DNA of 64,000 nucleotides from Marinobacterium nitratireducens. GTDB lineage: Bacteria > Pseudomonadota > Gammaproteobacteria > Pseudomonadales > Balneatricaceae. Under the pieces are notes generated by a model. It saw only the letters and a program-made list of their open reading frames with translations. It was not told the origin of the DNA and did not search any database. A program made the translations under genes and the position numbers. Every line of letters starts with the position of its first letter. Positions within the stretch are counted from its first letter, which is position 1. Of the stretch, positions 18,074 to 28,714 are shown one piece after another. The DNA is taken from the NCBI RefSeq assembly GCF_014645375.1, contig NZ_BMLT01000012.1, positions 62,001 to 126,000 on the forward strand, read 5' to 3'.

Positions 18074-21000
18074 CTACCCGAGGGCGGACCTCAGTGCCGA
18101 GAGCGCCTCGCCGGCCTCGTCGAAATCGTACTCTTCGAAGCACCTGGCAATTCGGTTCAGTGCCGCACCATGGCGCCCCATGCCCGGTAACGCGCGCAGG
18201 GTATCAAGCACCTCCACCGCCTGGGTATCGCTGTCGTCGATCAGCTCGCCGAGCTCGTCGAGCAGCGCCACGGCGCGGTCCCGGTCAACAGGACCCGACT
18301 GCCCGGCGCCCTCAGGAGAATCCGCCTCCTGCTCGCTACCGAATCCATCGAGCGCGGTCATAACCGTAGTCAGCTCCTTAGTCACCGGCTCAAGCAGCGC
18401 CTCCAGATCGGCCGGAGGCCGCTTCTCCCTGCACGCTTCCTCCAGCGTCGCCGCTGCGTTTTGAAGCCCCTTGGCACCCACATTCGCCGCAACGCCCTTG
18501 AGGGTATGCGCGAGCCGTTGAGCCAGGTCGGGGTCATCGGATGTCAGCGCAGCGAGAAAGCGGTGCTCGAAGTCACGCTGCCCGTTTCTGAACTTGAGCA
18601 GAAGTTTTCGGTACAGCGGCAGATTGCCCTGGGCGACGGACAGCCCCGACTCTGTATCGATACCGGACAACTCCGGCAGCGGCGTTTCCTGCTGCGCTTG
18701 CTCGGCGGGCTCTTCAGCCATCCCGGCGGGATCGGACGGGACTATCCACCTGGCCATCGTCGAGAACAGATGACTGACGTTGATCGGCTTGCTGATATGG
18801 TCGTTCATGCCGGCGGCAATGACTTTGTCACGGTCTCCCACCATTGCGTTGGCGGTCATCGCCAGGACCGGGAGTTTCGCCCATTTGTCCTTAGCGCGGA
18901 TCTGGCGCGTGGCCTCGTACCCATCCATCACCGGCATCTGGCAATCCATAAGCACGCCGTCGAAATCGGCTTTTTCCAGCCACTCCAGGGCCTCCAGCCC
19001 GTTATTGGCAACGTCCACACGCAGCCCGTTGCTGGTCAGCAACTCTAGCGCCAGCTCCTGATTGACGTCGTTATCCTCCACCAGCAGTATGCGGGCGCCC
19101 CGCAGCTTCTTCGCGGCTTCATTTTGGCTGCTGTAGCGTCGCGCAGCCGTGGTGATGCCGACGCTTTCACGCCCGAGCGCCACCATGATGGCATCGAGCA
19201 GGCTGGAAGGCGTTACGGGTTTACCCAGAAAGCCACTGACCCGAACCCCGTCCGCGGCCTGTCTTGCCTCTTCGCGACCGTAGGCGGTCACCATCACCAG
19301 CGCCGGCAGCTCGGGCAGGCGGTCATCGTTCTGAATCGCCCGCGCCGTTTCGATACCATCAAGACCCGGCATTTTCCAGTCGAGCAGGACCAGCCGGTAA
19401 GGCCTGTTTGCGTCCTGTCTTTCCAGCAGACGCAGTGCGGCCTCGCCGCTCCGGGCCTCGCTGACGTGCATGCCGAAAGACTCCAGCATGGTGCGCATGA
19501 CCTCCCTTGCGGCAGGATTGTCATCCGCCACCAGTACATTCATCTCGCCCAGTATCGCATCCTCCGTGACCGCCGGCTCAGCATGGCTCTGCTTGCGCAA
19601 CCTGACGTTAAAGTGAAACCGACTGCCGCGCTCAGGCTCACTCTCGACCCAGATTTCACCGTCCATCTGCTCGACGAGGGTTTTGCTGATGGCAAGGCCC
19701 AGGCCGGTTCCGCCGTACTTGCGGGTAGTGGAAGAGTCGGCCTGTGTAAATGCCTGGAACAGCCTTCGCTGCTGCTCTTCGGTCATGCCGATGCCGCTGT
19801 CCTCGACGTCGAACTGCAGCCGGGCCTCGTCTGCGTTGTCGTCGATGAGGCGCACCCGAAAGACAATCTCACCGGCGTCGGTGAACTTCACCGCATTGTT
19901 GCCCAGATTGATCAGTATCTGCCCCAGCCTGAGCGGATCGCCGATAAAAGCCGTGGGCATCTTCGCCGGCATGTCGAACAGCAGTTCCAGCTCTTTTTCC
20001 TCCGCCTTAAGGCCCACCAGGTTGGCGAGATTGTCGAGCACGTCCTCCAGACGGAAGGCGATGGTTTCGAGCTCGAGCCTGCCCGCTTCGATCTTGGAGA
20101 AGTCGAGAATGTCGTTGATGATTCCGAGCAACGACTCGGCCGAGCGGTGCACCTTTTCAATGTAGTTTCGCTGCTGACGATCGAGATCTGTCTGCAGCGC
20201 CAGGTAGGACATGCCGATGATCGCGTTCATCGGCGTACGGATTTCATGTGACATGTTGGCCAGAAAGTTCGACTTCGCCCGGGTCGCCTCTTCCGCTACT
20301 TCCTTGGCATTGGCAAGTTCCATCTCCGCACGCTTGCGCTCGGTGATATCCCGCGACAAACCCAGTACGCCGTCTTCGCCCTGCCCGGCGGCAATGGAAA
20401 ACGGCACTTTCATGGTGTCCAGCAGTACCTGACGGCCATCCGGGTAGGTAACCCATTCCTCGTTGCGGCTGATTTGACCTGCCTCCGTCATCGCCCTGTC
20501 GTGCTCGCGGAAACCGAGCGCCACCTCCCGGGGAAAAATATCGAAATCCGTCCTGCCGACGATCGCGTCACGCTTCAGTTGCAGAAAGTTCTGGAACGCC
20601 TCGTTCACCTCGATGTAAACGCCTTCGCCATCCTTGGCGAAAACAAGATCGGGGATATTGTCGAGCACGGCCCTGAGCAGATTTCGGCTTTCCGCCAGCG
20701 CTCGCTGCGCCTCCCTGCGCTCCGATATATCACGCAGCGAGCTTGCCAACCGCATGCCCTCGTCAGTCGGGATCGGACTGACGCTGACCTCCACCGGTAT
20801 ACGCCTGCCGCTTTTGGTCTGCGTCTCCAGCTCCAGACTCCGGCCGCGAGACCGAGAGGCCGTCTGGTCGCGGACGAGCGACTGATAAACGTCTCGGCCG
20901 GCATGCCATATCGTGGGAATCAGCAGCTCCACCGACCGGCCGATCATTTCCGTACGATCGTAACCGAACAGCTCCTCCGCGCGCTGATTCACCATGGTAA

Positions 21001-23170
21001 TAAGACCCTGCTCGCTGGTAACCAGCATGGCATCCGGCGCAGACTCCATCAGCGTATGGAACTGCTCCTGACTTTTCTGCAGCTCCGCCGTGCGTGCTTC
21101 GACCTTGTCTTCGAGTTCATCGCGGGCGCGCAGCAGCGCGCGGTTGGCCCGGTCGCCGATCCAGGAGTTGAGCGCCATCAGCCCCAGCGCAAGAAAAAGC
21201 GAAATACCGAGCACCGAATACAGCGTGTTCCTGGAGACGCGGTAACCGGCCAGAGCCTCCGCCTGATCGATTTTCGAGGCGATGCCGATCCCGAGCTGCG
21301 GATCCCACAACCAGGCACTGAGCACCGGCTCACCGAAGTAATCGCGCTCCCCCGTCAGCCGGAGCCCCGACGTCTGCGCCATGATGCCCCGAGCCACCGC
21401 GGTCATGGGCAGTTCACCCGGTGCCGGCCGGGCTTCGTCCAGGCGCCTGCGATCCTGCCCGGGATCGACCAGGGGAAGGTTGAGGATGGACGACTGCCCT
21501 TCCCGCAAAAGGCCTGCCGTCACCAGCTGCTCTCGCAGCCGGCTCTCGGAAATCATCACGCCTTCCCGGTTCACCGCATAGGACTCGCCAGAACTGCCGA
21601 TGCGTCCCTTGGCCAGAATGTTGGAAAACGCCTCGCGCGGGTCCATACGTGCGACAACGGCGGCAATTGTGCGCCCCCTGTAGTCCCTGACCGGCGCGGC
21701 GAAATAGAGACTCGCCCGGCCATCGTCGCTGTCACGGCGGGGCGGAATGAATACCCCCCCGGCTTCGTCAATACGATCGAAAATTTCTTCCTTCACCGAC
21801 GTCACCGGGAAGCCGTTGTCGAATACCGGAGTTCCGTCGGCCAACACCATGGCCAGCTGCCAGTTGCTGTCGCTGAGCCCGGGCTCGGCCAGCAGACTTC
21901 TCAGGTTCGCCCGAAAGTCCCGGGTGCCGGAACCGGCGCCGCCCACTTCGGCAAACAGTGTCCCCAGATCCGACTCGCTGGCAATCAGAGACACCATCTG
22001 CAAACGCGAGTTGATCCAGTAGCGCAGGTTGTCATGGGTTGCATGGAGTACAGTCTCGAGCGCATCGCCACTTCGCTGCAGTGCGATATCTTTCTCGCGC
22101 TGCAACGAATACCAGGTCACGGCCATGATCAGCACCAGTATCGAGCAGATGGCGAGATTGCCGAACAGGCGCAACATACCGGACTGATAGAACTGCTGCG
22201 CATCCCCTGACCGTCGCCCTAAAAGCCAGGCAATCAGCAGAAACACACCGGCCAGTCCCAGGGTGATGGCGACCATCCGGAACAGCGGCAGCACCTCGCC
22301 GTGCTGCACGCCCGAGGCCGGGGCGCTCAGCGCCAGATCCGCATCGATCCATCTATTGCGAATGGCATCCCGCTGGGCCGGGGTAATATTCGCCAGCGCC
22401 CTGTTGAGAATATCGACCAGCTCCGGCCAATCCTTGCGAACGCCAATCCCAAGTACGTATTCATAAGCGGTGTTGAAATTGATCTTGAGGTTGTCGATGC
22501 CAAGACTCTTGACCCTGTCGAGCGCGGTAAACTGGTTGGCCAGCATACCGTCCAGAGTGCCGTCCGCTACCTGCAAAAGACCGTCACTTATGCTATCGAC
22601 ATGCACCGGCGCGACATCCGGGTATTGATCGCGGAGCCAGCCTGCAACCGCATAACCCTCGATCACGCCCAGTTTCAGCTCCCGGAACGCCTCCAGCCCC
22701 ACGAGCGATTTCGTATCACGGCGCGTGATAACCGAGGTGGGTATGTTCAGGTAAGAGTCTGAGAACAGAAACCGCTGGCGCCGCTCAGCGGTCTGCGACA
22801 GACCCGGTATGACGTCGACCTCGCCCCGCTCGAACGCTTCCATGACCGCTTGCCAGCTCGCCCTTGGCCGGTACTCGATCTCGACGCCGATCTGATCGGA
22901 AATCAGGCGCATGTAATCGGCCACAAGGCCCCGGTATTGCCCCTGGCGATCGGCGTATTCGAACGGCCGCCAGTCGGGATCGCCGCCGATTCGCACCACC
23001 GGATGCTGCTGAATCCAGCGCCGCTCATCCGGTGTCAGCGCAACATCGCGCGCGCCCGCGCGCTCGACCGGGTCTTCGGCAAAGGCCGGCACTACTGCCG
23101 CTGCCAGCATAAGCGTCAGCCAAAGCAACAGGCCGCCAAACCGGTTCCTTCCCGCCTTCGGCGACCTCAT
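18074..23170 (-). CDS. Large BvgS-like hybrid sensor histidine kinase
   Basis: A 1698-residue membrane sensor. In order: signal peptide (1-31), periplasmic SBP_bac_3 domain (about 45-280), a helix at 296-318, a second helix at 333-353, a Cache-like periplasmic sensor (about 365-640), a helix at 649-669, a coiled coil, two PAS domains (about 700-820 and 825-945), and HisKA with His975 in NMSHEIRTP. Then come a HATPase (about 1075-1190), receiver 1 with Asp1264, receiver 2 with Asp1409, and an Hpt domain with His1555 in AHTLKG. All phosphorelay residues are intact. The ATGA overlap with the upstream binding-protein gene implies translational coupling. Two extracellular sensor modules in one chain suggest integration of two small-molecule signals. 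Confidence 0.94.
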   Translation of the reverse strand: MRSPKAGRNRFGGLLLWLTLMLAAAVVPAFAEDPVERAGARDVALTPDERRWIQQHPVVRIGGDPDWRPFEYADRQGQYRGLVADYMRLISDQIGVEIEYRPRASWQAVMEAFERGEVDVIPGLSQTAERRQRFLFSDSYLNIPTSVITRRDTKSLVGLEAFRELKLGVIEGYAVAGWLRDQYPDVAPVHVDSISDGLLQVADGTLDGMLANQFTALDRVKSLGIDNLKINFNTAYEYVLGIGVRKDWPELVDILNRALANITPAQRDAIRNRWIDADLALSAPASGVQHGEVLPLFRMVAITLGLAGVFLLIAWLLGRRSGDAQQFYQSGMLRLFGNLAICSILVLIMAVTWYSLQREKDIALQRSGDALETVLHATHDNLRYWINSRLQMVSLIASESDLGTLFAEVGGAGSGTRDFRANLRSLLAEPGLSDSNWQLAMVLADGTPVFDNGFPVTSVKEEIFDRIDEAGGVFIPPRRDSDDGRASLYFAAPVRDYRGRTIAAVVARMDPREAFSNILAKGRIGSSGESYAVNREGVMISESRLREQLVTAGLLREGQSSILNLPLVDPGQDRRRLDEARPAPGELPMTAVARGIMAQTSGLRLTGERDYFGEPVLSAWLWDPQLGIGIASKIDQAEALAGYRVSRNTLYSVLGISLFLALGLMALNSWIGDRANRALLRARDELEDKVEARTAELQKSQEQFHTLMESAPDAMLVTSEQGLITMVNQRAEELFGYDRTEMIGRSVELLIPTIWHAGRDVYQSLVRDQTASRSRGRSLELETQTKSGRRIPVEVSVSPIPTDEGMRLASSLRDISERREAQRALAESRNLLRAVLDNIPDLVFAKDGEGVYIEVNEAFQNFLQLKRDAIVGRTDFDIFPREVALGFREHDRAMTEAGQISRNEEWVTYPDGRQVLLDTMKVPFSIAAGQGEDGVLGLSRDITERKRAEMELANAKEVAEEATRAKSNFLANMSHEIRTPMNAIIGMSYLALQTDLDRQQRNYIEKVHRSAESLLGIINDILDFSKIEAGRLELETIAFRLEDVLDNLANLVGLKAEEKELELLFDMPAKMPTAFIGDPLRLGQILINLGNNAVKFTDAGEIVFRVRLIDDNADEARLQFDVEDSGIGMTEEQQRRLFQAFTQADSSTTRKYGGTGLGLAISKTLVEQMDGEIWVESEPERGSRFHFNVRLRKQSHAEPAVTEDAILGEMNVLVADDNPAAREVMRTMLESFGMHVSEARSGEAALRLLERQDANRPYRLVLLDWKMPGLDGIETARAIQNDDRLPELPALVMVTAYGREEARQAADGVRVSGFLGKPVTPSSLLDAIMVALGRESVGITTAARRYSSQNEAAKKLRGARILLVEDNDVNQELALELLTSNGLRVDVANNGLEALEWLEKADFDGVLMDCQMPVMDGYEATRQIRAKDKWAKLPVLAMTANAMVGDRDKVIAAGMNDHISKPINVSHLFSTMARWIVPSDPAGMAEEPAEQAQQETPLPELSGIDTESGLSVAQGNLPLYRKLLLKFRNGQRDFEHRFLAALTSDDPDLAQRLAHTLKGVAANVGAKGLQNAAATLEEACREKRPPADLEALLEPVTKELTTVMTALDGFGSEQEADSPEGAGQSGPVDRDRAVALLDELGELIDDSDTQAVEVLDTLRALPGMGRHGAALNRIARCFEEYDFDEAGEALSALRSALG

Positions 23171-23970
23171 GGCGGTGCCTCCGCGGCCGCAGATACGGCG
23201 CCGAATCCGTAGCGCTCCAGGATGTCGCGATAGGCGGGCTGGGTCAGAAAATCGTCAAGCGCGCTGTTGAGGCCGTCGCGAAGCGCCTCTGCCTGGGGGT
23301 AGCGACGCGATATCGCAATCGTTACGGGCAACTCGAAAACCGGCGGGGCCAGCACCCGAAAGGCCCGGGACACACCCATATCCCGCGCCTGGTGCTGAAA
23401 AAACTGACGATTGTTGAGTGCAATGTCGAACTGACCCGCCAGCAGTCCTCGCAGCTGATCGGACGAACTGTTGACGCTGACCCTCTCCAGATCCTCTGCG
23501 TTGTCGAAGGCGGGCCCGTAGGTCCAGCCAAAAATGGCGCCGAACCGGTAGTCCTTGAGCTTTTCCAGATCACCGTCATAGCGGATCGGACTGTCCGCCC
23601 GGACGATCAGATCCTGCGTTTCGACGATATGCGGCGTGGTGGTGAACAGCGCAACCTTGCGACGCTCTTCGGTGGCGGTCAGGTTGACCGTCAGATCCTC
23701 GCGGCCGGCATCGAGTTCCGCCAGCAGCGTACGCATACTGGGCAGCTGCGTGGCCTCGACGTCGTACCCGAGCTCACGCAGCAGATGCTCGACGATTTCG
23801 AACGAGACACCCCTGAAATCGCCATTGTCGTCGCGGTAGTAAAACGGCGGATAGTCGTCCGGAATTGCCACCTTCACGACAGGCCCTGCCTGCAAAACCG
23901 GCGACAGGCCAAAGCCGGCCACCTGTATCAGCGCCAGTAAACATACAGCCCGCCCTTTCCTGACCTTCAC
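23167..23970 (-). CDS. Periplasmic solute-binding protein coupled to the hybrid kinase
   Basis: A 267-residue family-3 solute-binding protein. A signal peptide (residues 1-28) precedes [39 protein letters not shown] and [13 protein letters not shown], the standard ligand-cleft segments for amino acids or related small molecules. The start is a GTG; no ATG precedes the signal peptide. No ABC permease or ATPase gene is nearby, and the stop overlaps the kinase ATG by four bases (ATGA). It is therefore likely a soluble sensor component of the kinase and not a transporter part; that role is inferred. Confidence 0.88.
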   Translation of the reverse strand: MKVRKGRAVCLLALIQVAGFGLSPVLQAGPVVKVAIPDDYPPFYYRDDNGDFRGVSFEIVEHLLRELGYDVEATQLPSMRTLLAELDAGREDLTVNLTATEERRKVALFTTTPHIVETQDLIVRADSPIRYDGDLEKLKDYRFGAIFGWTYGPAFDNAEDLERVSVNSSSDQLRGLLAGQFDIALNNRQFFQHQARDMGVSRAFRVLAPPVFELPVTIAISRRYPQAEALRDGLNSALDDFLTQPAYRDILERYGFGAVSAAAEAPP

Positions 23971-24050
23971 CGTCCCTGCCCCTGCTGTTACCGGCTTATC
24001 AGGTGATAATAGTCGCTTGGCTACAGCCGCGCTTATCGCAGCGACCCGGT

Positions 24051-25886
24051 TTAGTGTCCAACGGGCCTGTCCTTCAGGCGGTAACTGAGCTGCGCCCGGC
24101 TCATGCCCAGCATCCGCGCCGCCGCCGTAACGTTGCCGTCGCTGCGCGCCATCGCCTCGTCGATCAATAACGATTCGATGTCCGACAGAGAGGTCTCCAG
24201 GCTATCGTTGTCGCCGCAGAGAAAAGCGCTCAGGCGTGCCAGCGGCGCGTATTCGCCGACCTCCCAGGACTCGGGCATGGCGACATCCTGCTGCCCTCGC
24301 GGCGACCCGGCGCCGGCCGCGACGGGCGCCGGAGCTGGTGTTGCAGACGCCGGCGCGAAGGCGTCGTCCGCCACAGGATCCCGCCAGGACAGTCGTTCAT
24401 TTTCGCCGCCAAGGGCGAGGTGGTTGATATCCAGCGCCTCGCCGTCTTCGGCGACGATCACACCGCGTTCGATCAGGTTCTGCAGCTCACGGATGTTGCC
24501 GGGAAACGGGTAGCTCAGCAGCGTATTGACCAGCCGGGTGGTAAAGCCGGTCAGGCGCCGTTCGTACTGGCGGCAGTAGTGCTGCAGGAAATGGCTCATC
24601 AGCAACGGCAGGTCCTCGCGTCTTTCCCGAAGCGGCGGCAGGTGGATCGGGAAGACGTTGAGGCGGTAGAACAGGTCCTCCCGAAAGCGTCCCGCGACGA
24701 CCTCGCTGCGCAGATTCAGGTTGGTCGCGGCGACGATACGCACATCGACGCGAAGCGTCTTGCTGCCGCCGATACGCTCCAGCTCCCCTTCCTGAATCAC
24801 GCGCAGTATCTTGCCCTGCGCCGACAGGCTCAGGGTCGCGATCTCGTCGAGAAACAGGGTTCCGCCGCTGGCACGCTCGAAGCGTCCCCGGCGCTGACGG
24901 TCGGCTCCGGTAAAGGCGCCTTTTTCCACCCCGAAAAGCTCCGCCTCCACGAGATTCTCCGGCAGCGTGGCGCAGTTGAGCGCGATCAGCGGCTGCTCCG
25001 CGCGGCCGCTCTGCCGGTGCAGCGCGCGGGCGAACAACTCCTTGCCGACACCCGACTCGCCGGTCAGCAATACCGTGGCATTGGTCGGCGCCACCCGTGA
25101 CAGCAGGCGGGTGGCGGCAAGAAAGGCCGGCGAGCCGCCCACCATGTGGCGATGCGACGCCGTCGCACCCCGGGGCTCGGTGTACAGCGCCACCTCGGTT
25201 TCGGCGAACATATCGTCATCGGTAGCGCCCCACTCCTCCGCCGGTTTGCCGATGATGCGGCAGTGCTCCTGGCCGCAGCCTCTGCACTCCACCTCGTGAA
25301 AGACCACGTCACGGCCGAGCAGCGTGGAGGCGTAACCGCTGGCGTAGCCCAGCTGCATCCAGCATACCCCCTCGCTGCTGACGCCGTAGCTGGCCAGGTG
25401 TTGCATCGCTTCCATCGAGTCGTACCAGAGGAATTCGCCGTAGAATCGCCCCCGGGCGTTGTCGATTTCGAACTGCACCACTTCGATATCGATCACGCCC
25501 TTGAGCTTGTGCAGGCGCGGACCGGCGGAAAACAGACTCACGTCGTCCCCGTCAGGCCAGAGCGCGGTGACCTGGGCCGCGTCGCGCGCGCCGGCCTGCC
25601 AGCCCATCTGCTTGAGAAAACGCCGCGTTGCATCCATGCCCAGGCGGTCAACCAGCTCGCGTCTGATCGTGCCGAAGACGTCCGCCTGCATCAGCATCAC
25701 CTGCTGGCCGGCCAGCCAGATGTCGTTGCCGGCGTCACCGATGCGAAAGCTCGCCGCCAGATCGTCGGCCGAGGGCCTGCCGCCTTCGGTGAACTGGCGT
25801 TGACTGTGGACCTTGAGCCGGGCGTTGCGCTGCCTCAGGTGAGCCAGAAACTCCGCTTTCAAGCCGGTGTCACGCTTGGGCTTCAT
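24051..25886 (-). CDS. V4R-domain sigma-54 activator of phenolic catabolism (PchR/DmpR type)
   Basis: A 611-residue enhancer-binding protein of the XylR/DmpR group. The N-terminal XylR_N-type sensor (about 40-140) is followed by a V4R domain (about 145-215) with Cys201, Cys204 and Cys209 in [12 protein letters not shown]. The AAA+ domain (about 245-470) has Walker [10 protein letters not shown] and an intact sigma-54 contact loop GAFTGA at 323-328. A low-complexity Ala/Pro linker leads to a Fis-type helix-turn-helix ending the protein ([18 protein letters not shown]). Family members bind phenols directly. It is divergent from the pch genes across a region with a -24/-12 promoter, so it should activate them. 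Confidence 0.93.
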   Translation of the reverse strand: MKPKRDTGLKAEFLAHLRQRNARLKVHSQRQFTEGGRPSADDLAASFRIGDAGNDIWLAGQQVMLMQADVFGTIRRELVDRLGMDATRRFLKQMGWQAGARDAAQVTALWPDGDDVSLFSAGPRLHKLKGVIDIEVVQFEIDNARGRFYGEFLWYDSMEAMQHLASYGVSSEGVCWMQLGYASGYASTLLGRDVVFHEVECRGCGQEHCRIIGKPAEEWGATDDDMFAETEVALYTEPRGATASHRHMVGGSPAFLAATRLLSRVAPTNATVLLTGESGVGKELFARALHRQSGRAEQPLIALNCATLPENLVEAELFGVEKGAFTGADRQRRGRFERASGGTLFLDEIATLSLSAQGKILRVIQEGELERIGGSKTLRVDVRIVAATNLNLRSEVVAGRFREDLFYRLNVFPIHLPPLRERREDLPLLMSHFLQHYCRQYERRLTGFTTRLVNTLLSYPFPGNIRELQNLIERGVIVAEDGEALDINHLALGGENERLSWRDPVADDAFAPASATPAPAPVAAGAGSPRGQQDVAMPESWEVGEYAPLARLSAFLCGDNDSLETSLSDIESLLIDEAMARSDGNVTAAARMLGMSRAQLSYRLKDRPVGH

Positions 25887-25897
25887 GTCGATTTTTA

Positions 25898-25979
25898 TCC
25901 AATCATTAACGTATTTTATTAATAAAATTCTACCACTAGGTTACAAGCAGCGCAGAACCTTTTTCACTTCCAATCGTTA
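25898..25979. promoter_or_regulatory. Pair of direct repeats, candidate upstream activator sites
   Basis: TCCAATCATTA (25898-25908) and TCCAATCGTTA (25969-25979) are 11-bp direct repeats with one mismatch, spaced 71 bp start to start, close to seven helical turns. They lie about 40-120 bp upstream of the -24/-12 promoter, where XylR/DmpR-type activators normally bind. Sites for that family are usually inverted repeats, so binding is only suggested. Confidence 0.4.
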
Positions 25980-26018
25980 TCCTTTGATTTATATGGATAT
26001 TTAAATTACCCATCGATC

Positions 26019-26034
26019 TGGCATCTCATTTGCT
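26019..26034 (+). promoter_or_regulatory. Sigma-54 (-24/-12) promoter of the pch operon
   Basis: TGGCATCTCATTTGCT matches the sigma-54 consensus TGGCACG-N4-TTGCA with the invariant GG and GC ten bases apart. It is about 170 bp upstream of the aldehyde dehydrogenase start and is oriented toward it. It fits the divergent sigma-54 activator gene. Transcription would begin near 26045. Confidence 0.82.
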
Positions 26035-26202
26035 TAACAGCCTGTTGGATTGACTGATCCCATTCAGGGCTGGCAGGAACCCATGCTCAGGTTCAACGAC
26101 GCCAGCGCCCTATAAGAAATCGCAACGGGCCTTATGTGGGGGTACACCCACAGCCCTGCCGGAGACGCCCCGGCAGACCGGCCCGGAACCCGAGAGATGC
26201 CA

Positions 26203-27678
26203 ATGAACGTGACAACCAACGCCTACCAGAACCTCGAGCTGCAGCCCATCGCCGGCGAATGGCGCCGGGGCGGCAGCGACCGCACGCTTACGCTGACCAA
26301 CCCCTACGATAACGCCAGGCTGCTGGAGATACCCCAGGCCAACCGCGCCGATCTGGACGCCGCCTTCGACAAGGCGCAGGAGGCACAGTCCGTGTGGGCC
26401 GCGCAGCCCGCGGCGGAACGCGCACAGGTGCTGCACGAGGCGGTGCGGATTTTCGACCAGCGCCGCGACGAGATCATCGACTGGCTGATCCGCGAGTCCG
26501 GCAGCACCCGGCTGAAAGCCAGCATCGAGTGGGGCGCAGCCCGCGCCATCACCCTGGAGTCCGCCAGCATGCCAAACCGTGTCCACGGCCGCATTCTGGA
26601 ATCGGGCGTGCCCGGCAAGGAAAGCCGCGTCTACCGCAAGCCGCTCGGCGTGGTCGGCGTCATCAGCCCGTGGAACTTTCCGCTGCACCTGACGCAGCGT
26701 TCGGTGGCACCGGCGCTGGCGCTGGGCAATGCCGTGGTGGTCAAACCCGCCAGCGACACACCGGTTAGCGGCGGCCTGCTGCTGGCGCGCATCTTCGAAG
26801 AGGCCGGCCTGCCGGCGGGTCTGTTCAGCGTGGTGGTCGGCCAGGGATCTGAAATCGGCGATGCCTTCGTCGAGCACCCTGTCCCGGCACTGGTGTCCTT
26901 TACCGGCTCGACCGAGGTGGGCCGCAATATCGGCCGCATCGCCAGCGGCGGCAGCCACCTCAAGCACGTTGCGCTGGAGCTCGGCGGCAACAGCCCCTTC
27001 GTGGTCCTCGCCGATGCCGATCTCGAGCAGGCGGTCAACGCCGCGGTGTTCGGCAAGTTCCTGCACAACGGCCAGATCTGCATGGCGATCAACCGCATCA
27101 TCGTTGAGCACCCGCTCTACGACGCCTTCTGCCAGCGCTTCGCCGCCCGGGTGCGCGAACTTGCCGTCGGTGATCCGAACCTGATGGAAACGGCCGTCGG
27201 TCCGCTGATCAATGCGCGCCAGCTAGAGGGTCTCCAGGCCAAGATCGCCCTGGCCCGCGCCGAGGGAGCCCGCACGCTGGTATCCGGGGAGGCCCGGGGC
27301 AATATCCTGCCACCGCATGTCTTTGCCGACGTAACCCCGGCGATGGATATCGCCCGCAACGAGATCTTCGGCCCGCTGGTCGGCATTCTGCGCGCAGACG
27401 ACGAAGCCCATGCCCTGGCGCTTGCCAACGACTCCGATTACGGCCTCTCCAGCGCCGTTTTCACCGCCAGTGCAGAACGCGGCGCCCGCTTCGCCCGGGG
27501 CATCAGGGCCGGCATGACCCATATCAACGATATCCCGGTCAACGATGACGCCAATGCCCCCTTCGGTGGCGAGAAGAACTCCGGCATCGGGCGCTTCAAT
27601 GGCGACTGGGCGATCGAGGAATTCACCACCGACCACTGGATCACGCTGCAGCACTCGCCGCGGCATTACCCCTTTTGA
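26203..27678 (+). CDS. pchA: Aromatic aldehyde dehydrogenase (4-hydroxybenzaldehyde type)
   Basis: A 491-residue NAD(P)-dependent aldehyde dehydrogenase. Conserved residues are visible: Asn158 in SPWNFP, Lys181 in [16 protein letters not shown] at 233-240, Glu259 in LELGGNSP and nucleophile Cys293 in [10 protein letters not shown]. The sequence resembles the benzaldehyde/vanillin dehydrogenase branch. Its place as first gene before a pchC-pchX-pchF set matches the p-cresol operon, where it oxidises 4-hydroxybenzaldehyde to 4-hydroxybenzoate. Of two nearby ATGs the second is chosen because CGAGAG is then properly spaced. The exact aldehyde could differ if the locus serves other alkylphenols or vanillyl compounds. 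Confidence 0.88.
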   Translation: MNVTTNAYQNLELQPIAGEWRRGGSDRTLTLTNPYDNARLLEIPQANRADLDAAFDKAQEAQSVWAAQPAAERAQVLHEAVRIFDQRRDEIIDWLIRESGSTRLKASIEWGAARAITLESASMPNRVHGRILESGVPGKESRVYRKPLGVVGVISPWNFPLHLTQRSVAPALALGNAVVVKPASDTPVSGGLLLARIFEEAGLPAGLFSVVVGQGSEIGDAFVEHPVPALVSFTGSTEVGRNIGRIASGGSHLKHVALELGGNSPFVVLADADLEQAVNAAVFGKFLHNGQICMAINRIIVEHPLYDAFCQRFAARVRELAVGDPNLMETAVGPLINARQLEGLQAKIALARAEGARTLVSGEARGNILPPHVFADVTPAMDIARNEIFGPLVGILRADDEAHALALANDSDYGLSSAVFTASAERGARFARGIRAGMTHINDIPVNDDANAPFGGEKNSGIGRFNGDWAIEEFTTDHWITLQHSPRHYPF

Positions 27679-27696
27679 CGGGCGGGAGACGACAAC

Positions 27697-28029
27697 ATGA
27701 TGACGACAACGAAACCACAGCCCCTGCGCCAGCTACTGCTGGGTTGCGCACTGCTGCTGAGCGCGACTGCCGCTGTGGCCGAGAGCAACCGGGCCGATGG
27801 CGAGCAGGTTTACACCAGGGTCTGCGGCCACTGCCACGAAGCGGGCGTCGGCCCGGTAATCAAGGGTCGCAACCTGCCACCGAGCTACATTACCGCGATC
27901 GTGCGCCATGGCTTTCGGGCCATGCCCGCCTTCCGCTCCGCCTTCATCGACGACGCCTCGCTGCAGGCGGTCGCCGAGTACGTCGGCAACAGCCCGGCTC
28001 CCGGAAACAAGGGCAAGGGCAAGGAGTGA
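27697..28029 (+). CDS. pchC: Cytochrome c subunit of 4-cresol dehydrogenase
   Basis: A 110-residue periplasmic monohaem cytochrome c. The signal peptide ends about residue 29 (ATAAVAE). The haem-binding motif is Cys43-Gly-His-Cys46-His47, and Met76 in RAMPAF is the likely sixth ligand. Size and motif placement match PchC, which docks on the flavoprotein PchF and accepts its electrons. It begins 18 bases after the aldehyde dehydrogenase and ends 3 bases before the next ATG; its stop region contains that gene's ribosome binding site. The C-terminal tail is Lys/Gly-rich. Confidence 0.9.
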   Translation: MMTTTKPQPLRQLLLGCALLLSATAAVAESNRADGEQVYTRVCGHCHEAGVGPVIKGRNLPPSYITAIVRHGFRAMPAFRSAFIDDASLQAVAEYVGNSPAPGNKGKGKE

Positions 28030-28032
28030 ACC

Positions 28033-28710
28033 ATGGATCCTAAACGTCGCTTCCTTCTCAAGGGCATGCTGGCATCCGGTGCCGGCGGCGCCCTGCTCGG
28101 CAGCGCCGGGCTCGCCCAGGCGGCGCTCGGCGCCAATCGCACCGGGCGCGTCCCGACCCTGCTGCTAAGCGGCAGTACCGAGATCGAAAACAGCTTCGGT
28201 GCCGGCGTCAGAGCCGCGCTGCCGCCGGGGGCCGATTTCCGCCCGCTGCGAGCCGGGCATGTCGATGCATTTGCCGAGGCGTGCCGGTCCCTTAGCGGCA
28301 ACCGGCCCTTGCGCCTGATCGGCATGCTGGACGATGCCAGCGGCGAACTGCTGATCGCCCGGGCAAGACATGCTGGCGCCCGCGTGAGCTGGCTTGGCCT
28401 GCACGCCGTCGACAACCGCCAGACCCGGCATCAGATCGTCAATGCACCGGGCACCCGGACTGCGGTACTGGCTCTGGGCGAGCAGCTCGGAACATCCGCG
28501 GCCGGCTTCGCGCTGAAATCCGAACAGCCGTTTTCCGAGGGCCGCGATCTGTCCCTGGCAGGCCGGCGCGCCGGCGCCACGACCAGCGACTGGGCGACCC
28601 ATCTCGGGCATGCGCTGGCAGAACCCGGACGGCCGGTCGACAGCGCCGCTCTTGCGGCCCGAAGCGCGCGCCTCGAAGGCCGCTTTGTCTCATTCGTAAT
28701 CGAGGTTTGA
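28033..28710 (+). CDS. pchX: PchX-like exported protein of unknown function
   Basis: A 225-residue protein between the cytochrome and flavoprotein genes, the same position as pchX in the p-cresol operons of Pseudomonas. The N-terminus MDPKRRFLLKGMLASGAGG has a twin-arginine-like pattern (KRRFLLKG) followed by an Ala/Gly-rich hydrophobic stretch, so Tat export is plausible. The remainder has a Rossmann-like pattern of alternating strands and Gly/Ala-rich helices but no recognised catalytic motif. A part in folding, flavinylation or export of the flavocytochrome is a reasonable guess, not shown. The start has AAGGAG upstream. Confidence 0.72.
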   Translation: MDPKRRFLLKGMLASGAGGALLGSAGLAQAALGANRTGRVPTLLLSGSTEIENSFGAGVRAALPPGADFRPLRAGHVDAFAEACRSLSGNRPLRLIGMLDDASGELLIARARHAGARVSWLGLHAVDNRQTRHQIVNAPGTRTAVLALGEQLGTSAAGFALKSEQPFSEGRDLSLAGRRAGATTSDWATHLGHALAEPGRPVDSAALAARSARLEGRFVSFVIEV

Positions 28711-28714
28711 AACC

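Noticed and set aside
26069-26084. Second -24/-12-like sequence TGGCAGGAACCCATGC
   Set aside because: The GG and GC elements are 11 bases apart instead of the strict 10, and a perfect match lies at 26019.
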